Shown here one piece after another: positions 7,992-17,594 of a stretch of DNA of 32,091 nucleotides (its first letter is position 1; each line of letters begins with the position of its first letter). The notes beneath the pieces were generated by a model. That model was not told the DNA's origin, made no database searches, and worked only from the letters and a program-made list of their open reading frames with translations. The stretch is taken from contig RFGV01000163.1 in NCBI GenBank assembly GCA_003696605.1, positions 1-32,091 on the forward strand, given 5' to 3'. Origin of the DNA: Chloroflexota bacterium. GTDB taxonomy: Bacteria > Chloroflexota > Anaerolineae > Promineifilales > Promineifilaceae. Both the position numbers and the translations under genes were made by a program.

Positions 7992-8048
7992 TTCCTCCCC
8001 TATCTCACCCCACTCATCTCCCCATCCCCTGCCCACTGGAGAGGACAG

Positions 8049-10967
8049 ATGACCACTTTTGCACAAGCCCCACAAACAAACCTGCAACACAATTACAACC
8101 GTCGGCTCCTACACGGCGCCGACCAATTTATAAACCGGCATCTCGGCCCTCGTGAAAGCGAAATCGCCGAAATGTTGGCCCAAATGGGACTCCCCTCACT
8201 CGACGCCCTCATAGATGAAGCCGTCCCGGCCAATATCCGTATGAGCGGCCAACTTAATCTGCCCACCCCCCGCTCCGAAACCGCCCTCCTGGCCGAGTTA
8301 CGCGAACTGGCCGCCCAAAACAAATTATACCATTCCTTTATTGGCATGGGATTCTATCGCACCATCACCCCACCTGTTATCCAACGCAACATTCTCGAAA
8401 ATCCCGGCTGGTACACCCAATACACCCCCTACCAGGCCGAAATTGCCCAGGGACGTCTGGAAGCCCTGCTCAACTTCCAGACCATGATTTGTGACCTGAC
8501 CGGTATGGAATTGGCCAATGCCTCCCTCCTGGACGAAGGATCGGCCGCAGCTGAAGCCATGACCATGTGCTGGCGTTCCCGTCCACGCAATTCCCAGGCC
8601 AATACCTTCTTTGTGTCCGAGCGCTGTCACCCGCACGTCATTGCTGTGGTGCAAACCCGTGCTGAACCATTAGGCATCAACGTTGTTGTTGGCAATCACG
8701 AAACAATCTCCTTTGCAGATGTTTTCGGTGTGTTGGTGCAATATCCCACCACAGATGGGGATGTATTGGACTACGCCCCATTGTGCGAAAAGGCACACGA
8801 GGCTGGCGCGATGGTTGTGGTATCGGCCGATTTGCTGTCCCTGACACTCCTCCGCCCACCGGGTGAATTTGGTGCAGATGTGGTGGTAGGCAATAGCCAG
8901 CGTTTTGGTGTGCCCATGGGTTTTGGTGGCCCACATGCCGCCTTTATGGCGACCAAAGACGCTTTCAAGCGACAAATGCCGGGTCGCCTCGTGGGTGTTT
9001 CAGTAGATGCAACGGGGAAACCGGCGTTGCGACTGGCTTTGCAAACTCGTGAACAACATATCCGCCGGGAAAAAGCCACCAGTAATATTTGCACGGCGCA
9101 GGTATTGCTGGCAATTATGGCTTCGATGTATGCGGTGTATCATGGGCCTGAAGGTTTGCGCCGCATCGCCCAGCGAGTTCGTCTGCTTACGGCCGTTTTG
9201 GCGACGGCATTGCAGGAGTTAGGCTACACGGTCAATGATCAGCCTGTTTTCGATACGCTTAAGGTGCAAAACGGCCGTTTCTCCCCCCAAGAACTCATCC
9301 AACGCGCCCACCAACACCAGATCAACCTGCGCCAATATGACGACGCTGTCGGCATCTCCCTCGATGAAGCCACCACCCTCGACGAACTGCAAACCCTTCT
9401 TACTGTTTTTGGTGCAGCCAACAACCAATTCGACCTGGAAGCCCTGGCCGACCAGATAAACATCACTTACCAGCCTCCCCACCAACGAACCAGCGACTAC
9501 CTCACCCATCCCGTTTTCAATAGCTACCACTCCGAAACAGAGATGCTGCGCTACATCCACCGCTTACAAAAACGGGACCTCTCCCTGGCTCAATCCATGA
9601 TTCCGCTCGGCTCCTGCACCATGAAGCTAAATCCCACAGCGGCGATGCTCCCCATTAGCTATCCAGAATTCAGCCAACTACACCCGTTTGTACCCGCCGA
9701 CCAGGCCCAAGGATACCATGAACTGTTCCGCCGCCTGGAAACATGGCTCAAAGAAATCACCGGATTCACGGCCGTTTCCCTCCAACCCAACGCCGGTTCT
9801 CAAGGCGAATATACCGGCATGCTCGTCATCCGTGCTTACCACAAATCACGCGGCGAAGGACACCGAAATATCTGCCTCATCCCCAGTTCAGCCCATGGCA
9901 CCAACCCCGCCAGCGCCACCATGGCCGGCATGAAAGTCGTTGTGGTTGCCTGCGACACAAACGGCAACATAGACGTTGACGATCTGCGCCAAAAAGCAGA
10001 ACAACACCGAGATAACCTTGCCGCCTTGATGATTACCTACCCCTCCACCCATGGCGTCTTCGAAGCGGCCGTGAAGGAAATCTGCCAGATTGTACACGAC
10101 AACGGTGGGCAAGTATATCTGGATGGCGCAAACATGAACGCAATGGTGGGGCTGGTGCGCCCGGCAGAGCTGGGCGCAGATGTATGCCATCTGAACCTGC
10201 ACAAAACCTTTAGCATCCCCCACGGCGGTGGCGGTCCCGGCATGGGCCCCATCTGCGTGGCAGCACACCTGGCCCCATTCCTGCCAGGCCATCCTGTGGG
10301 CTCCAACGTAGGTGGAGAACAGGCAATTGGCCCTGTTTGCTCTGGTCCTTGGGGTAGCGCCAGTATTCTGCCTATCTCTTACGCTTATATCGCCATGCTG
10401 GGGAGCGAAGGTGTTACAGAAGCCAGTAAAATCGCTATCCTGAATGCCAATTATGTGGCTCATCGGCTAGATGCTTACTTCCCGGTCTTGTATAAGGGAC
10501 AAAACGGCCGTGTGGCTCACGAATGTATTGTAGATTTGCGTCCGGCCAAAGAGCGCAGCGGCATTACTGTGTTCGATGTAGCCAAACGACTGATGGACTA
10601 CGGCTTCCATGCACCTACAGTTTCCTGGCCGGTTATCGGCACGCTGATGATTGAGCCGACCGAAAGCGAGTCGAAGGCGGAGCTAGACCGGTTCTGTGAT
10701 GCGCTCATTCGGATTCACGGGGAAATTGAGGCGGTGGCATCTGGGCGCTACGATCGGGAACAAAACCCACTGACAGGCGCACCACATACGGCTGAAGTGC
10801 TCACGGCTGATTCCTGGGAACGGCCGTATTCCCGACAAGAAGCTGCTTACCCTGCCCCCTGGCTACATGAATCCAAATTCTGGCCTTACGTCTCTCGCAT
10901 AGACGACGTATACGGCGATCGGCATCTCGTCTGTACCTGCATCCCCATCGAAGCCTACGCCGACTAA
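8049..10967 (+). CDS. gcvP: Glycine dehydrogenase (decarboxylating), single-chain P protein
   Basis: 972 residues, the fused one-chain form rather than gcvPA/gcvPB. It decarboxylates glycine with PLP and passes the aminomethyl group to GcvH. The N-terminal half begins [16 protein letters not shown] and carries HSFIGMGFY. The C-terminal half carries the PLP-binding Lys 719 in [18 protein letters not shown] and the Gly-rich stretch after it, with [12 protein letters not shown] near 518. Ribosome binding site GGAGAGGA (8038-8045), ATG at 8049. The gene holds five ACGGCCGT copies (9189, 9271, 9768, 10504, 10820). At 9271 its base composition switches sharply to C-rich with no frame change. It ends at a shared terminator facing tyrS. 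Confidence 0.98.
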   Translation: MTTFAQAPQTNLQHNYNRRLLHGADQFINRHLGPRESEIAEMLAQMGLPSLDALIDEAVPANIRMSGQLNLPTPRSETALLAELRELAAQNKLYHSFIGMGFYRTITPPVIQRNILENPGWYTQYTPYQAEIAQGRLEALLNFQTMICDLTGMELANASLLDEGSAAAEAMTMCWRSRPRNSQANTFFVSERCHPHVIAVVQTRAEPLGINVVVGNHETISFADVFGVLVQYPTTDGDVLDYAPLCEKAHEAGAMVVVSADLLSLTLLRPPGEFGADVVVGNSQRFGVPMGFGGPHAAFMATKDAFKRQMPGRLVGVSVDATGKPALRLALQTREQHIRREKATSNICTAQVLLAIMASMYAVYHGPEGLRRIAQRVRLLTAVLATALQELGYTVNDQPVFDTLKVQNGRFSPQELIQRAHQHQINLRQYDDAVGISLDEATTLDELQTLLTVFGAANNQFDLEALADQINITYQPPHQRTSDYLTHPVFNSYHSETEMLRYIHRLQKRDLSLAQSMIPLGSCTMKLNPTAAMLPISYPEFSQLHPFVPADQAQGYHELFRRLETWLKEITGFTAVSLQPNAGSQGEYTGMLVIRAYHKSRGEGHRNICLIPSSAHGTNPASATMAGMKVVVVACDTNGNIDVDDLRQKAEQHRDNLAALMITYPSTHGVFEAAVKEICQIVHDNGGQVYLDGANMNAMVGLVRPAELGADVCHLNLHKTFSIPHGGGGPGMGPICVAAHLAPFLPGHPVGSNVGGEQAIGPVCSGPWGSASILPISYAYIAMLGSEGVTEASKIAILNANYVAHRLDAYFPVLYKGQNGRVAHECIVDLRPAKERSGITVFDVAKRLMDYGFHAPTVSWPVIGTLMIEPTESESKAELDRFCDALIRIHGEIEAVASGRYDREQNPLTGAPHTAEVLTADSWERPYSRQEAAYPAPWLHESKFWPYVSRIDDVYGDRHLVCTCIPIEAYAD

Positions 10968-11001
10968 CAACCCAACAATTCATCTCCCCCCATAAATAAA
11001 A

Positions 11002-11036
11002 CAGGCCCGGCAAATACACCGGGCCTGCTGCTTTTT
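11002..11036. terminator. Bidirectional terminator between gcvP and tyrS
   Basis: CAGGCCCGG (11002-11010) pairs with CCGGGCCTG (11019-11027) around an eight-base loop, followed on the plus strand by CTGCTTTTT. On the minus strand the stem is followed by TTTTATTTATG, so it can also end tyrS transcripts. Confidence 0.9.
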
Positions 11037-11067
11037 CACCTCGCCTATAATTGTTTTCCTCTTTTTG

Positions 11068-12348
11068 TCAGGCAAACAGTTGTACCAAATGATACTTCTT
11101 GCGCCCTTTACGCAACACCACAAACTGCCCTTCAATGCTCTCAGCAACTGTTACTCGCTGGCCGACATCAGTCACGCGGCGATTGTTGACATAAATACCG
11201 CCCCCCTGAATGGAACGGCGAGCATCTCCCTTGCTAGTTGCCAGTCCTGTTTCCACCAACAAGTCAACCACCGGCATCCCTTCGCCTTCAAACGCCGTTT
11301 TAGCCAGCTGACTGGAGGGAACATCGGCGAAGATGTCGCGGATATCGTTGGCATCCAGCCCTTCCAGGTCGCCGCCAAAGAGCACTTGAGATGCTTGTTC
11401 GGCACGGGCAACGGCCGTTTCCCCATGAATCATTCGCGTCACCTCTTGCGCCAGTGCCCGTTGCGCCTCTCGTTTCTCTGGCCGTTCAAACAACGCCTCC
11501 TCCAACGCCCGAATCTCATGCTGATCCAGCCACGTAAAATACTTCAGGTAATTAATCACATCCGCATCATCCACATTCAACCAAAACTGGTAAAACCGAT
11601 ACGGCGATGTCCGCTGCGGATCCAGCCACACATTCGTTCCGGAGGCCGTCTTGCCAAATTTGCTTCCATCCGCATTCGTAATCAGCGGATACACCAGGCC
11701 ATGCGCCTTCTTGCCCCGTACCCGTCGAATCAACTCCACACCAGCTGTAATATTTCCCCACTGGTCACTGCCCCCCGTTTGCATCACACAGCCATACGTA
11801 TCAAACAAGTGCAAAAAGTCATATGCCTGTAACAACATATAGCTAAACTCGGTAAACGAAATCCCTTCCTCACGCTCCAACCGAGACTTCACCGAATCCT
11901 TAGCCATCATGTAATTAACCGTAAAATACTTGCCCACATCTCGCAAAAACGTCATCATACTCATGGGGGCCAGCCAATCTGCATTATTCAAAATACGGGC
12001 CGGGTTGCTTTTGACCTCAAAATCCAGAATCAAAGCCAATTGCTTTTTAATCCCTTCCAGGTTCGCTTCTATTTGCTCCCGCGAAAGCAACTGACGCTCC
12101 GTAGCCCGACCACTGGGATCACCAATCATGCCTGTGCCACCGCCAGCAATGGCAATCGGCGTATGCCCAAACCGTTGCAGGCGAGCCAGCCCCATCATTG
12201 GCACCAGATGCCCTATGTGGAGGGAATCGGCCGTTGGGTCAAAACCGTTATAAACTGTGATTTTCTCTTTTGCCAACAACTCAGGCACACTTTCCGTGTG
12301 ATCATATACCAAACCACGCCACTTGAGTTCTTCAAATGCGTTTATCAC
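11068..12348 (-). CDS. tyrS: Tyrosyl-tRNA synthetase
   Basis: About 426 residues. It charges tRNA-Tyr in the cytosol. The class I signatures are SLHIGH near residue 42 and KFGKT near 230 in place of KMSKS. The tyrosine pocket shows [10 protein letters not shown] and the GGSDQWGN motif. A C-terminal S4 RNA-binding domain carries [18 protein letters not shown] and [14 protein letters not shown] at 12348 is preferred because the AGGAG of the leader then sits eight bases upstream. The alternative GTG at 12357 falls directly against that AGGAG and would add three residues (family proteins begin near [15 protein letters not shown]). It has its own promoter at 12383-12411. Confidence 0.95.
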   Translation of the reverse strand: MINAFEELKWRGLVYDHTESVPELLAKEKITVYNGFDPTADSLHIGHLVPMMGLARLQRFGHTPIAIAGGGTGMIGDPSGRATERQLLSREQIEANLEGIKKQLALILDFEVKSNPARILNNADWLAPMSMMTFLRDVGKYFTVNYMMAKDSVKSRLEREEGISFTEFSYMLLQAYDFLHLFDTYGCVMQTGGSDQWGNITAGVELIRRVRGKKAHGLVYPLITNADGSKFGKTASGTNVWLDPQRTSPYRFYQFWLNVDDADVINYLKYFTWLDQHEIRALEEALFERPEKREAQRALAQEVTRMIHGETAVARAEQASQVLFGGDLEGLDANDIRDIFADVPSSQLAKTAFEGEGMPVVDLLVETGLATSKGDARRSIQGGGIYVNNRRVTDVGQRVTVAESIEGQFVVLRKGRKKYHLVQLFA

Positions 12349-12382
12349 GTTGTCCACTCCTCTTTCATAACATCAGTTTGTG

Positions 12383-12411
12383 ATGGTAGCCCCTGCAGGC
12401 CAAGTTGTCAA
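12383..12411 (-). promoter_or_regulatory. Promoter of tyrS
   Basis: On the minus strand a consensus TTGACA (complement of 12406-12411) is followed by exactly 17 bases and TACCAT (complement of 12383-12388). It lies after the terminator of the upstream gene and about 35 bases before the tyrS start. Confidence 0.75.
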
Positions 12412-12415
12412 TGCA

Positions 12416-12445
12416 ACAAAAAAGACGCGGTTGGCGCCGCGTCTT
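12416..12445 (-). terminator. Intrinsic terminator after the VWA gene
   Basis: On the minus strand AAGACGCGG pairs with CCGCGTCTT (12422-12445, six-base loop) and runs into a T tract (complement of the A run at about 12418-12423). It separates the MoxR-VWA transcript from the tyrS promoter just downstream. Confidence 0.85.
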
Positions 12446-12466
12446 GGTATCGGGAAGAAAAATTGC

Positions 12467-12524
12467 CGTTTACAGGTAACGGCCACACTCGCCCAAACGC
12501 GGTGCCGGTAATTTCCTGTAAACG
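12467..12524 (-). other. Structured inverted repeat in the 3' untranslated region of the VWA gene
   Basis: CGTTTACAGG (12467-12476) is complementary to CCTGTAAACG (12515-12524). Inside it TAACGGC faces a near-complementary GCCGGTA, so the 58 bases can fold into a long interrupted stem. The minus strand reads GGCACCGCG in the loop, which recalls part of a T-box. The consensus -35/-10 pair downstream of it argues against tyrS control. Confidence 0.4.
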
Positions 12525-12625
12525 TAATAATAAGACCGGGTTTCAGTCCACAACATCATCATACCTGCATGGTAACATGCCCACAGACAAGCGTCAAGCC
12601 CTGAGAAGGCAACACGATGGATGGT

Positions 12626-14005
12626 TTATGTGCTGCCAGCCAAAAGTTTGTCTACGGCGTGGGCGAGCTGGGCCAGGTTGCGCACCACATAGACGGCATC
12701 ACATACGGGGGCGTATTCGAGCATGTCGCTGTCTCCTGTGCCCCATTGCCGCTGTGGCTCAGGATTGAACCAGATGAGTTTGCGGGCACGACGCTGGAGT
12801 TGCTTCATGAGGTCTATGCGCGGAGAGTTGTAGTTGTTACGGCCGTCTCCCAGAATGACAACAGTGGTGCGGTTGTCCACAGCATCCAGCCAATTTTTGA
12901 AAAAGGTATTGAGACTATTGCCAAAATCGGTGGCGTAGTAGCCGGGAGGGATGTCATAGAGAACGGCCGTTACCGCCTCAACCGCCCGCCGCCCCGACAA
13001 CGTCACACTAATCTCCTGCATATCCGAATTAAAGGCAAAACTGCGCGCCTTGGCCACCTGATCCTGAAGCTCATACGTCAGCCGCAACATAAACTCTGCC
13101 ACTGCCCGCATCGAAGTTGAAACATCACAAATAAGCACCAGCTTGGGCTTCAGCTTCCGCTTCTTAAAGCGCAACTCTACCGGCACGCCACCATACCGTT
13201 GGTTGGCGCGAATCGTCGCCTTGGAATCAAATTTCCCCTGATTGCCCCGTTTACGCCGCAACGCTGCCCGGCTACGCAATTGTGTCACCAACCGTTGTAC
13301 TTCTTTACGCAACTGGTTCGCTTCTTCTTCAGTCAACGACTGAAACGGCTTGTGCATCAAATCTGGCCCATGAAACTCATCTGCCCGCCGGGCGCGTTCC
13401 TGAGCAATCTGTAACCCAACCTGATGCGCCACTTGTTCTGCTAACGCCTCTCGGTTAGCCTCCACCACGCCCATCAGCTTGTCAATCGCCTCCTGACTCA
13501 TGCCCATTTCCTGCAAACGTTGGCGTAGCTGCTCAATCAACTCTTCCAAGTGCGAAAAGCCCATCTGTTGCAACATGCGGCGTGTAACCCAGCGAGCTTC
13601 ACGCTGATCGGTTGCCCACTGCGCCCCAGCCTGACGCGCCATCTCTTCCAACTCTTCTTTAGTTGGTCCTTGCCCACTTGTCAGCCAGTCCAACAATTTT
13701 TGCAGGCGACCACTTAACGCCTGTAAAGCCGCCTCCAGCATTTGCTGGTCTTCTGGACTCAAGTCTTCCAGGGCGTTTTGCAATGCCGGGCCACCACTGC
13801 CGAAGTAGAGGGGAAACAGTTCATCGAAAATGGGGAAGTCTTCTGATTCTTTGACCAGTGTGGTACGGAGCGAGGCACGGAAAATTTCTTTGTCGGTGAT
13901 GCCCAGTGTTCCAACAGCGTTCATGGCATCTACTGATTCGGCCAGGGAAACGCGCACACCAGCAGCTCGCAACCCTCTGATAAATTCTACGATTCGATTG
14001 TCCAT
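12626..14005 (-). CDS. VWA-domain (CoxE-like) protein
   Basis: 459 residues. The N-terminal 250 residues are helical, charged and rich in Gln and Glu, beginning with FIRGLRAAGVRVS as in CoxE-like proteins. The C-terminal von Willebrand A domain has the metal-site motif DVSTS (Asp 294) and then ILGDGRNN near residue 392. In the known MoxR-VWA pairs the VWA protein acts with the AAA+ ATPase in assembly or activation of another protein complex. Here it follows the MoxR gene by 47 bases, so they form one operon. No carbon monoxide dehydrogenase genes are in the window, so the client is unknown. AGGTGA precedes the ATG. Confidence 0.87.
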   Translation of the reverse strand: MDNRIVEFIRGLRAAGVRVSLAESVDAMNAVGTLGITDKEIFRASLRTTLVKESEDFPIFDELFPLYFGSGGPALQNALEDLSPEDQQMLEAALQALSGRLQKLLDWLTSGQGPTKEELEEMARQAGAQWATDQREARWVTRRMLQQMGFSHLEELIEQLRQRLQEMGMSQEAIDKLMGVVEANREALAEQVAHQVGLQIAQERARRADEFHGPDLMHKPFQSLTEEEANQLRKEVQRLVTQLRSRAALRRKRGNQGKFDSKATIRANQRYGGVPVELRFKKRKLKPKLVLICDVSTSMRAVAEFMLRLTYELQDQVAKARSFAFNSDMQEISVTLSGRRAVEAVTAVLYDIPPGYYATDFGNSLNTFFKNWLDAVDNRTTVVILGDGRNNYNSPRIDLMKQLQRRARKLIWFNPEPQRQWGTGDSDMLEYAPVCDAVYVVRNLAQLAHAVDKLLAGST

Positions 14006-14052
14006 GCTGTCACCTGCTTTGGAATGGGTGGTTGCCAGACGGGGTAAACGAA

Positions 14053-14982
14053 TTAACGGCCGTACCGCCCCCCATGCCGACTACCTCCATTCCCCATCAT
14101 TCGGCGTGCTTTCTGCACATCCGCCTCATACTTCAACAAAACCGTCAATGTATTTGTCAGTGTCTTTTCATCAATCGCCTCTGCATTCAACGTTACCAAT
14201 GCTCGCGCCCAATCCAACGTTTCGCTAATACTGGGCACTTTTCGCAAATCCATATTCCGCAATTGATGTACCACAGCGACCGCCTGTCGAGCCAATTCTG
14301 GCCGCAAATCCGGTACTTTGAGCCGCACAATCTCCAGTTCAGCATCTTGAGTTGGATAATCCACATACAAATACAGACACCGTCGTTTGAGGGCTTCACT
14401 TAATTCGCGGGTATTATTACTGGTGAGCAAAACCATAGGCTGATGTTTGGCTTTAATTGTGCCCAGTTCCGGTACGCTCACCTGAAAATCACTGAGTACT
14501 TCCAGCAAAAAGGCTTCAAATTCCACATCGGCGCGGTCAATTTCGTCAATGAGCAACACAACCGGGTTTTCGGACATAAGGGCAGTGAGTAGCGGGCGAG
14601 GAAGGAGAAAGTTTTCGGAAAAGAATACATCTTCTTCGGCGGCCAAACGGCTGGCTGCTTCGGACAGGCTGTTGACGTCGCCCAATATTTTGTGCAAGGT
14701 GTCACGCAAGAGCTGGGTATAGAGCATTTGTTTGGCGTATTCCCATTCGTACAGTGCCTTGCTCTCATCCAGTCCTTCATAACATTGCAGGCGGACAAGT
14801 GGATAGCCCATTGCGCCAGCCCATGCCTTGGCCAATTCTGTTTTGCCGACGCCGGCCGGCCCTTCCGCCAGAATGGGTTTGCATAATGATTGCGCCAGAA
14901 AAACGACGGTACTGATTTCTTCAGACGCAATGTATTGTTGCTGGCCCAGTTTTTTTTGTACGTCGGCAATATCTTTGAACAT
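14053..14982 (-). CDS. MoxR-family AAA+ ATPase (CoxD-like)
   Basis: 309 residues when started at ATG 14982, which has GGAGAG eight bases upstream. An in-frame start at 15018 would add 12 residues with poorer support. Walker A is GPAGVGKT (residues 41-48), Walker B is LLIDEIDRAD, and sensor 1 is LLTSNNTREL followed by the arginine-containing ALKRRC. This is the MoxR type of chaperone ATPase, working with the downstream VWA protein. The last codons (GGRYGR then stop) are formed by an ACGGCCGT copy at 14056, so the C-terminus is written by the repeat. Confidence 0.9.
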   Translation of the reverse strand: MFKDIADVQKKLGQQQYIASEEISTVVFLAQSLCKPILAEGPAGVGKTELAKAWAGAMGYPLVRLQCYEGLDESKALYEWEYAKQMLYTQLLRDTLHKILGDVNSLSEAASRLAAEEDVFFSENFLLPRPLLTALMSENPVVLLIDEIDRADVEFEAFLLEVLSDFQVSVPELGTIKAKHQPMVLLTSNNTRELSEALKRRCLYLYVDYPTQDAELEIVRLKVPDLRPELARQAVAVVHQLRNMDLRKVPSISETLDWARALVTLNAEAIDEKTLTNTLTVLLKYEADVQKARRMMGNGGSRHGGRYGR

Positions 14983-15125
14983 GATGTATTCTCTCCATTT
15001 TTTAAACTGCACGAGCAAGCTTTGGCTTGCCTGCTTTTGGTCTCCGGCTATTTTTGCGGCAATTTTGATTGTAATGGCTAACAGGTAAAAGGTAAAGCGT
15101 TAGTTTCCCGGTTTGTACGTTTCTC

Positions 15126-16052
15126 TCATATTTGGTTCTCTTTTTGGTCGCTTTTGTTTGTCAGATTGTAAATGAGGTAATAGATGGATTGCGTAAGCTG
15201 GAATCCCAATTGTTGGTAGAGGTGGATGGCTGCTTGATTTTGTTTCCAGGCGCCAATGATGGCTTGGGTGACGCCTTTTTGTCGGAGGTGGTGCAGGGCG
15301 GTGAGCAGGAGGTAACGGCCGTAACCCTTTCCCTGATGGCCTGGCACAACCCCTAACGGCTCAATGCTGCCCTGCCTGGCATCCTGTTCGTGTACCCAGG
15401 CAAATCCAATTGGCGTTTGCTGGTGGTACAGGAAAAGCAAGTCACGGTTGCTTTCCAGCGTGGCAGCGACTTCTTCTTCGGTGTAAGGTTGATACCAGGG
15501 ATGGGGACGAAAACTGGCATCGTACAAGGTGCAAAAGAGGGGGATGGCTTCGTGGCGGGCACAGGAGTGAATATGGCAATCAGGATTTGGGGGGATTGAG
15601 GGCGGTAGTTGAGTAAGATACGGCCGTTTCATCACCCACTCTTCATGTTCCAGTACAAATCCCCGCCTAAACAAAAATCGGGCAGTGGCATCATTTAGCG
15701 AATGCAAAGTACAAGAAATCTGCTGAATCTTGTTTTGGTGCGCCAGAGCCAGGACATGATCCAACATCTGTTGCCCAATCCCTCGTGATCGGTAACTGGC
15801 CAACACACCACCAGAAAGATGAACAACACCTGGTAAACCGGGCACAGGCGCAACAGCCGCATAAGCCACTACTGAGTTTCCCCATCCACTCACCCACAGT
15901 TCGCCACCACATTCTCGTACTGTACTTACCCAATTATTCAGGCTTAACGGCGTATGCCACGCTTCGGGATAAAGCAGATTGTGCAAGGCTGCGACCTCTG
16001 TGGCATCTTGCTTCTGATACGGCCGTATATGCAATGCCAATTTACCCATCAT
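15126..16052 (-). CDS. Double-GNAT N-acetyltransferase
   Basis: 308 residues with two GNAT folds in tandem. The first (about residues 5-150) has the acetyl-CoA loop SYRSRGIGQQML and RFLFRRGF. The second (about 160-295) has VVPGHQGKGYGRYLL and IHLYQQLGF. Both motifs A look intact, though in many double-GNAT proteins only one half is active. The arrangement resembles mycothiol synthase (MshD), but sequence alone does not show the substrate, and no other mycothiol gene is near. The gene stands between the tRNA-Glu promoter region and the MoxR gene with a 143-base downstream gap. Confidence 0.85.
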   Translation of the reverse strand: MMGKLALHIRPYQKQDATEVAALHNLLYPEAWHTPLSLNNWVSTVRECGGELWVSGWGNSVVAYAAVAPVPGLPGVVHLSGGVLASYRSRGIGQQMLDHVLALAHQNKIQQISCTLHSLNDATARFLFRRGFVLEHEEWVMKRPYLTQLPPSIPPNPDCHIHSCARHEAIPLFCTLYDASFRPHPWYQPYTEEEVAATLESNRDLLFLYHQQTPIGFAWVHEQDARQGSIEPLGVVPGHQGKGYGRYLLLTALHHLRQKGVTQAIIGAWKQNQAAIHLYQQLGFQLTQSIYYLIYNLTNKSDQKENQI

Positions 16053-16180
16053 TCAAACAGTAACACACCCATTCCCGTATATCAATAGAGAAATTTTGCA
16101 GTTTTTACGCCTCATGTAATGGAATTGGCGTAATAATGTTTCCACGTCGTATAAAAATACCCGATTTTTCAAAAAAGGTC

Positions 16181-16209
16181 TTGACCTGATATTCAAAGAT
16201 TGATAGAAT
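16181..16209 (+). promoter_or_regulatory. Promoter of tRNA-Glu
   Basis: TTGACC (16181-16186), 17 bases, TAGAAT (16204-16209). The tRNA begins eleven bases after the -10 box. Confidence 0.8.
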
Positions 16210-16219
16210 TCTCCCGCTT

Positions 16220-16292
16220 GCCCTCATCGTCTAGGGGACCAGGACGCGGCCCTTTCAAGGCCGAAACCGGGGTTCGAATCCCCGTGAGGGCA
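16220..16292 (+). tRNA. tRNA-Glu (anticodon TTC)
   Basis: 73 bases. The acceptor stem GCCCTCA (16220-16226) pairs with TGAGGGC (16285-16291), with discriminator A. The anticodon stem CGGCC/GGCCG encloses CTTTCAA, giving anticodon TTC. The T arm is CCGGGGTTCGAATCCCCG. The 3' CCA is not encoded. It is a lone tRNA gene with its own promoter and terminator, and there is no sign of an integrated element at its 3' end. Confidence 0.97.
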
Positions 16293-16294
16293 TT

Positions 16295-16321
16295 CCCCCG
16301 CCAGCGTGGTGGGGGTTTTTT
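16295..16321 (+). terminator. Terminator of tRNA-Glu
   Basis: CCCCCGCC (16295-16302) pairs with GGTGGGGG (16308-16315, one G-T pair) around a five-base loop, followed by TTTTTT (16316-16321). Confidence 0.92.
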
Positions 16322-16395
16322 ATTATTCTAAACCTCTGACAAACCACCCACATAAGCAATTTTCTGCCAGCCCCTTCCCATATCGGCTGTTTTGC

Positions 16396-16424
16396 TTTAC
16401 CAATCTGTTACTCTGTCTTACAAT
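16396..16424 (+). promoter_or_regulatory. Possible promoter of the LLM-Elp3 operon
   Basis: TTTACC (16396-16401), 17 bases, TACAAT (16419-16424), giving a leader of about 110 bases. The -10 box is good and the -35 box has four of six consensus bases. I see nothing else recognisable in the 216-base gap between the tRNA terminator and the LLM gene. Confidence 0.4.
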
Positions 16425-16537
16425 CAAAACAGTTGGGTTGGTCAAAAATTAAGAACGACACACCCCAAAAGTAATACAACCATTTTTAGTAGGTTTCAGC
16501 AAACAGTTTGTCTGATAGCCAATAAAGGAGGCCAAAG

Positions 16538-17578
16538 ATGCGTTTGGGAATCATGCTAGGCTATGCAGCCCAAAGAATACAATTACCTGTGGAAATGGTG
16601 CAGGAGGCGGATCGGTTGGGTGTGTATGCTGTCTGGACAGCAGAAGCATATGGATCAGATGCAATTTCACCATTGGCATGGTTAGGCGCATTGACACAGA
16701 ACATTAAGCTGGGGACGGCTATCATGCAAATGCCGGGGCGTACACCGGCCAATGCGGCAATGACGGCCATGACAATGAATCAGCTATCAAACGGCCGTTT
16801 CCTCATGGGGCTTGGTCTCTCAGGCCCCCAGGTCGTGGAAGGCTGGCACGGAGTCAGTTACGCTAAACCACTCACCCGCACCCGTGAATACGTTGAAATT
16901 GTCCGCAAAATCCTGCGCCGGGAAGAACGCCTGACCTACAATGGCAAACTCTATCAGATACCCTATCAAGGCCCCGACGCAACCGGTTTAGGCAAACCTC
17001 TCAAAAGCACCCTGGAAGCCCAACCAGACATCCCCATCTACCTGGCATCCATTGGCCCCAAAAACGTCACCCTCACCGCCGAAATTGCGGACGGCTGGCT
17101 ACCCATATTCTTCTCGCCAGAACGGTATGACGAAATCTATCGCCCCTACATCGAAGCTGGCTTTGCCAAAGCTGGCAACGGCAAAAGTTACGACCAATTT
17201 GATATTGCCCCTTATGTCCCGGTGGTCATCAACGACAATCTGGAAATCTGCTACAACGCCTTACGACCTATGCTGGCACTCTATATCGGTGGCATGGGCG
17301 CAAAAGGTAAAAATTTCTACTATGACCTTGCCTGTCGCTACGGCTATGAAGCAGCTGCCACAGAAATTCAAGACCTCTACCTGGCAGGAGACAAGGGAAC
17401 AGCTATGATGAAAGTTCCTGGTGAACTCATTGATGAAGTCGCCCTGGTTGGCCCCAAAGAACGCATTCGGGAACGGCTGGCACGCTACGCACAATGCCCA
17501 ATTACTACGCTCAACATTAGCGTGTTCGACGTGGAGAGCTTGCGAACTATGGTAGAATTGATGGGAGAATTCTCATAA
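16538..17578 (+). CDS. LLM-class (probably F420-dependent) oxidoreductase
   Basis: 346 residues of the luciferase-like monooxygenase TIM-barrel family. Typical stretches are the N-terminal [67 protein letters not shown] and the later [21 protein letters not shown]. This pattern fits the F420-dependent subgroup known in Actinobacteria and Chloroflexi better than the FMN two-component monooxygenases, but cofactor and substrate are inferred. An excellent ribosome binding site AAAGGAGG (16524-16531) precedes the ATG. Elp3 follows after 16 bases. An ACGGCCGT copy at 16791 encodes Asn-Gly-Arg in LSNGRFLMG. Confidence 0.88.
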   Translation: MRLGIMLGYAAQRIQLPVEMVQEADRLGVYAVWTAEAYGSDAISPLAWLGALTQNIKLGTAIMQMPGRTPANAAMTAMTMNQLSNGRFLMGLGLSGPQVVEGWHGVSYAKPLTRTREYVEIVRKILRREERLTYNGKLYQIPYQGPDATGLGKPLKSTLEAQPDIPIYLASIGPKNVTLTAEIADGWLPIFFSPERYDEIYRPYIEAGFAKAGNGKSYDQFDIAPYVPVVINDNLEICYNALRPMLALYIGGMGAKGKNFYYDLACRYGYEAAATEIQDLYLAGDKGTAMMKVPGELIDEVALVGPKERIRERLARYAQCPITTLNISVFDVESLRTMVELMGEFS

Positions 17579-17594
17579 ACTGAGTGTAACGGAT

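Noticed and set aside
11065-11832. 255-codon open frame on the plus strand
   Set aside because: It lies wholly antisense to tyrS, has no family pattern, and tyrS has all its synthetase motifs.
12490-12510. T-box riboswitch controlling tyrS
   Set aside because: Only GG-N-ACCGCG of the T-box core is present, the 5' AGGGT part is missing, and a consensus TTGACA/17/TACCAT promoter lies downstream of the adjacent terminator. Kept only as a possible relic.
12040-12768. 242-codon plus-strand open frame spanning the tyrS start and the gap
   Set aside because: It runs antisense through the tyrS N-terminus, promoter and terminator and into the VWA gene end, with no domain or ribosome binding site.
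12626-14982. Carbon monoxide dehydrogenase accessory operon (coxD/coxE)
   Set aside because: The MoxR and VWA proteins fit, but no cox structural or molybdenum genes are present; such pairs also serve other clients.
15015-15030. Small hairpin GCAAGC-TTTG-GCTTGC as a terminator for the GNAT gene
   Set aside because: The stem is only six pairs and lacks a clean T tract on either strand.
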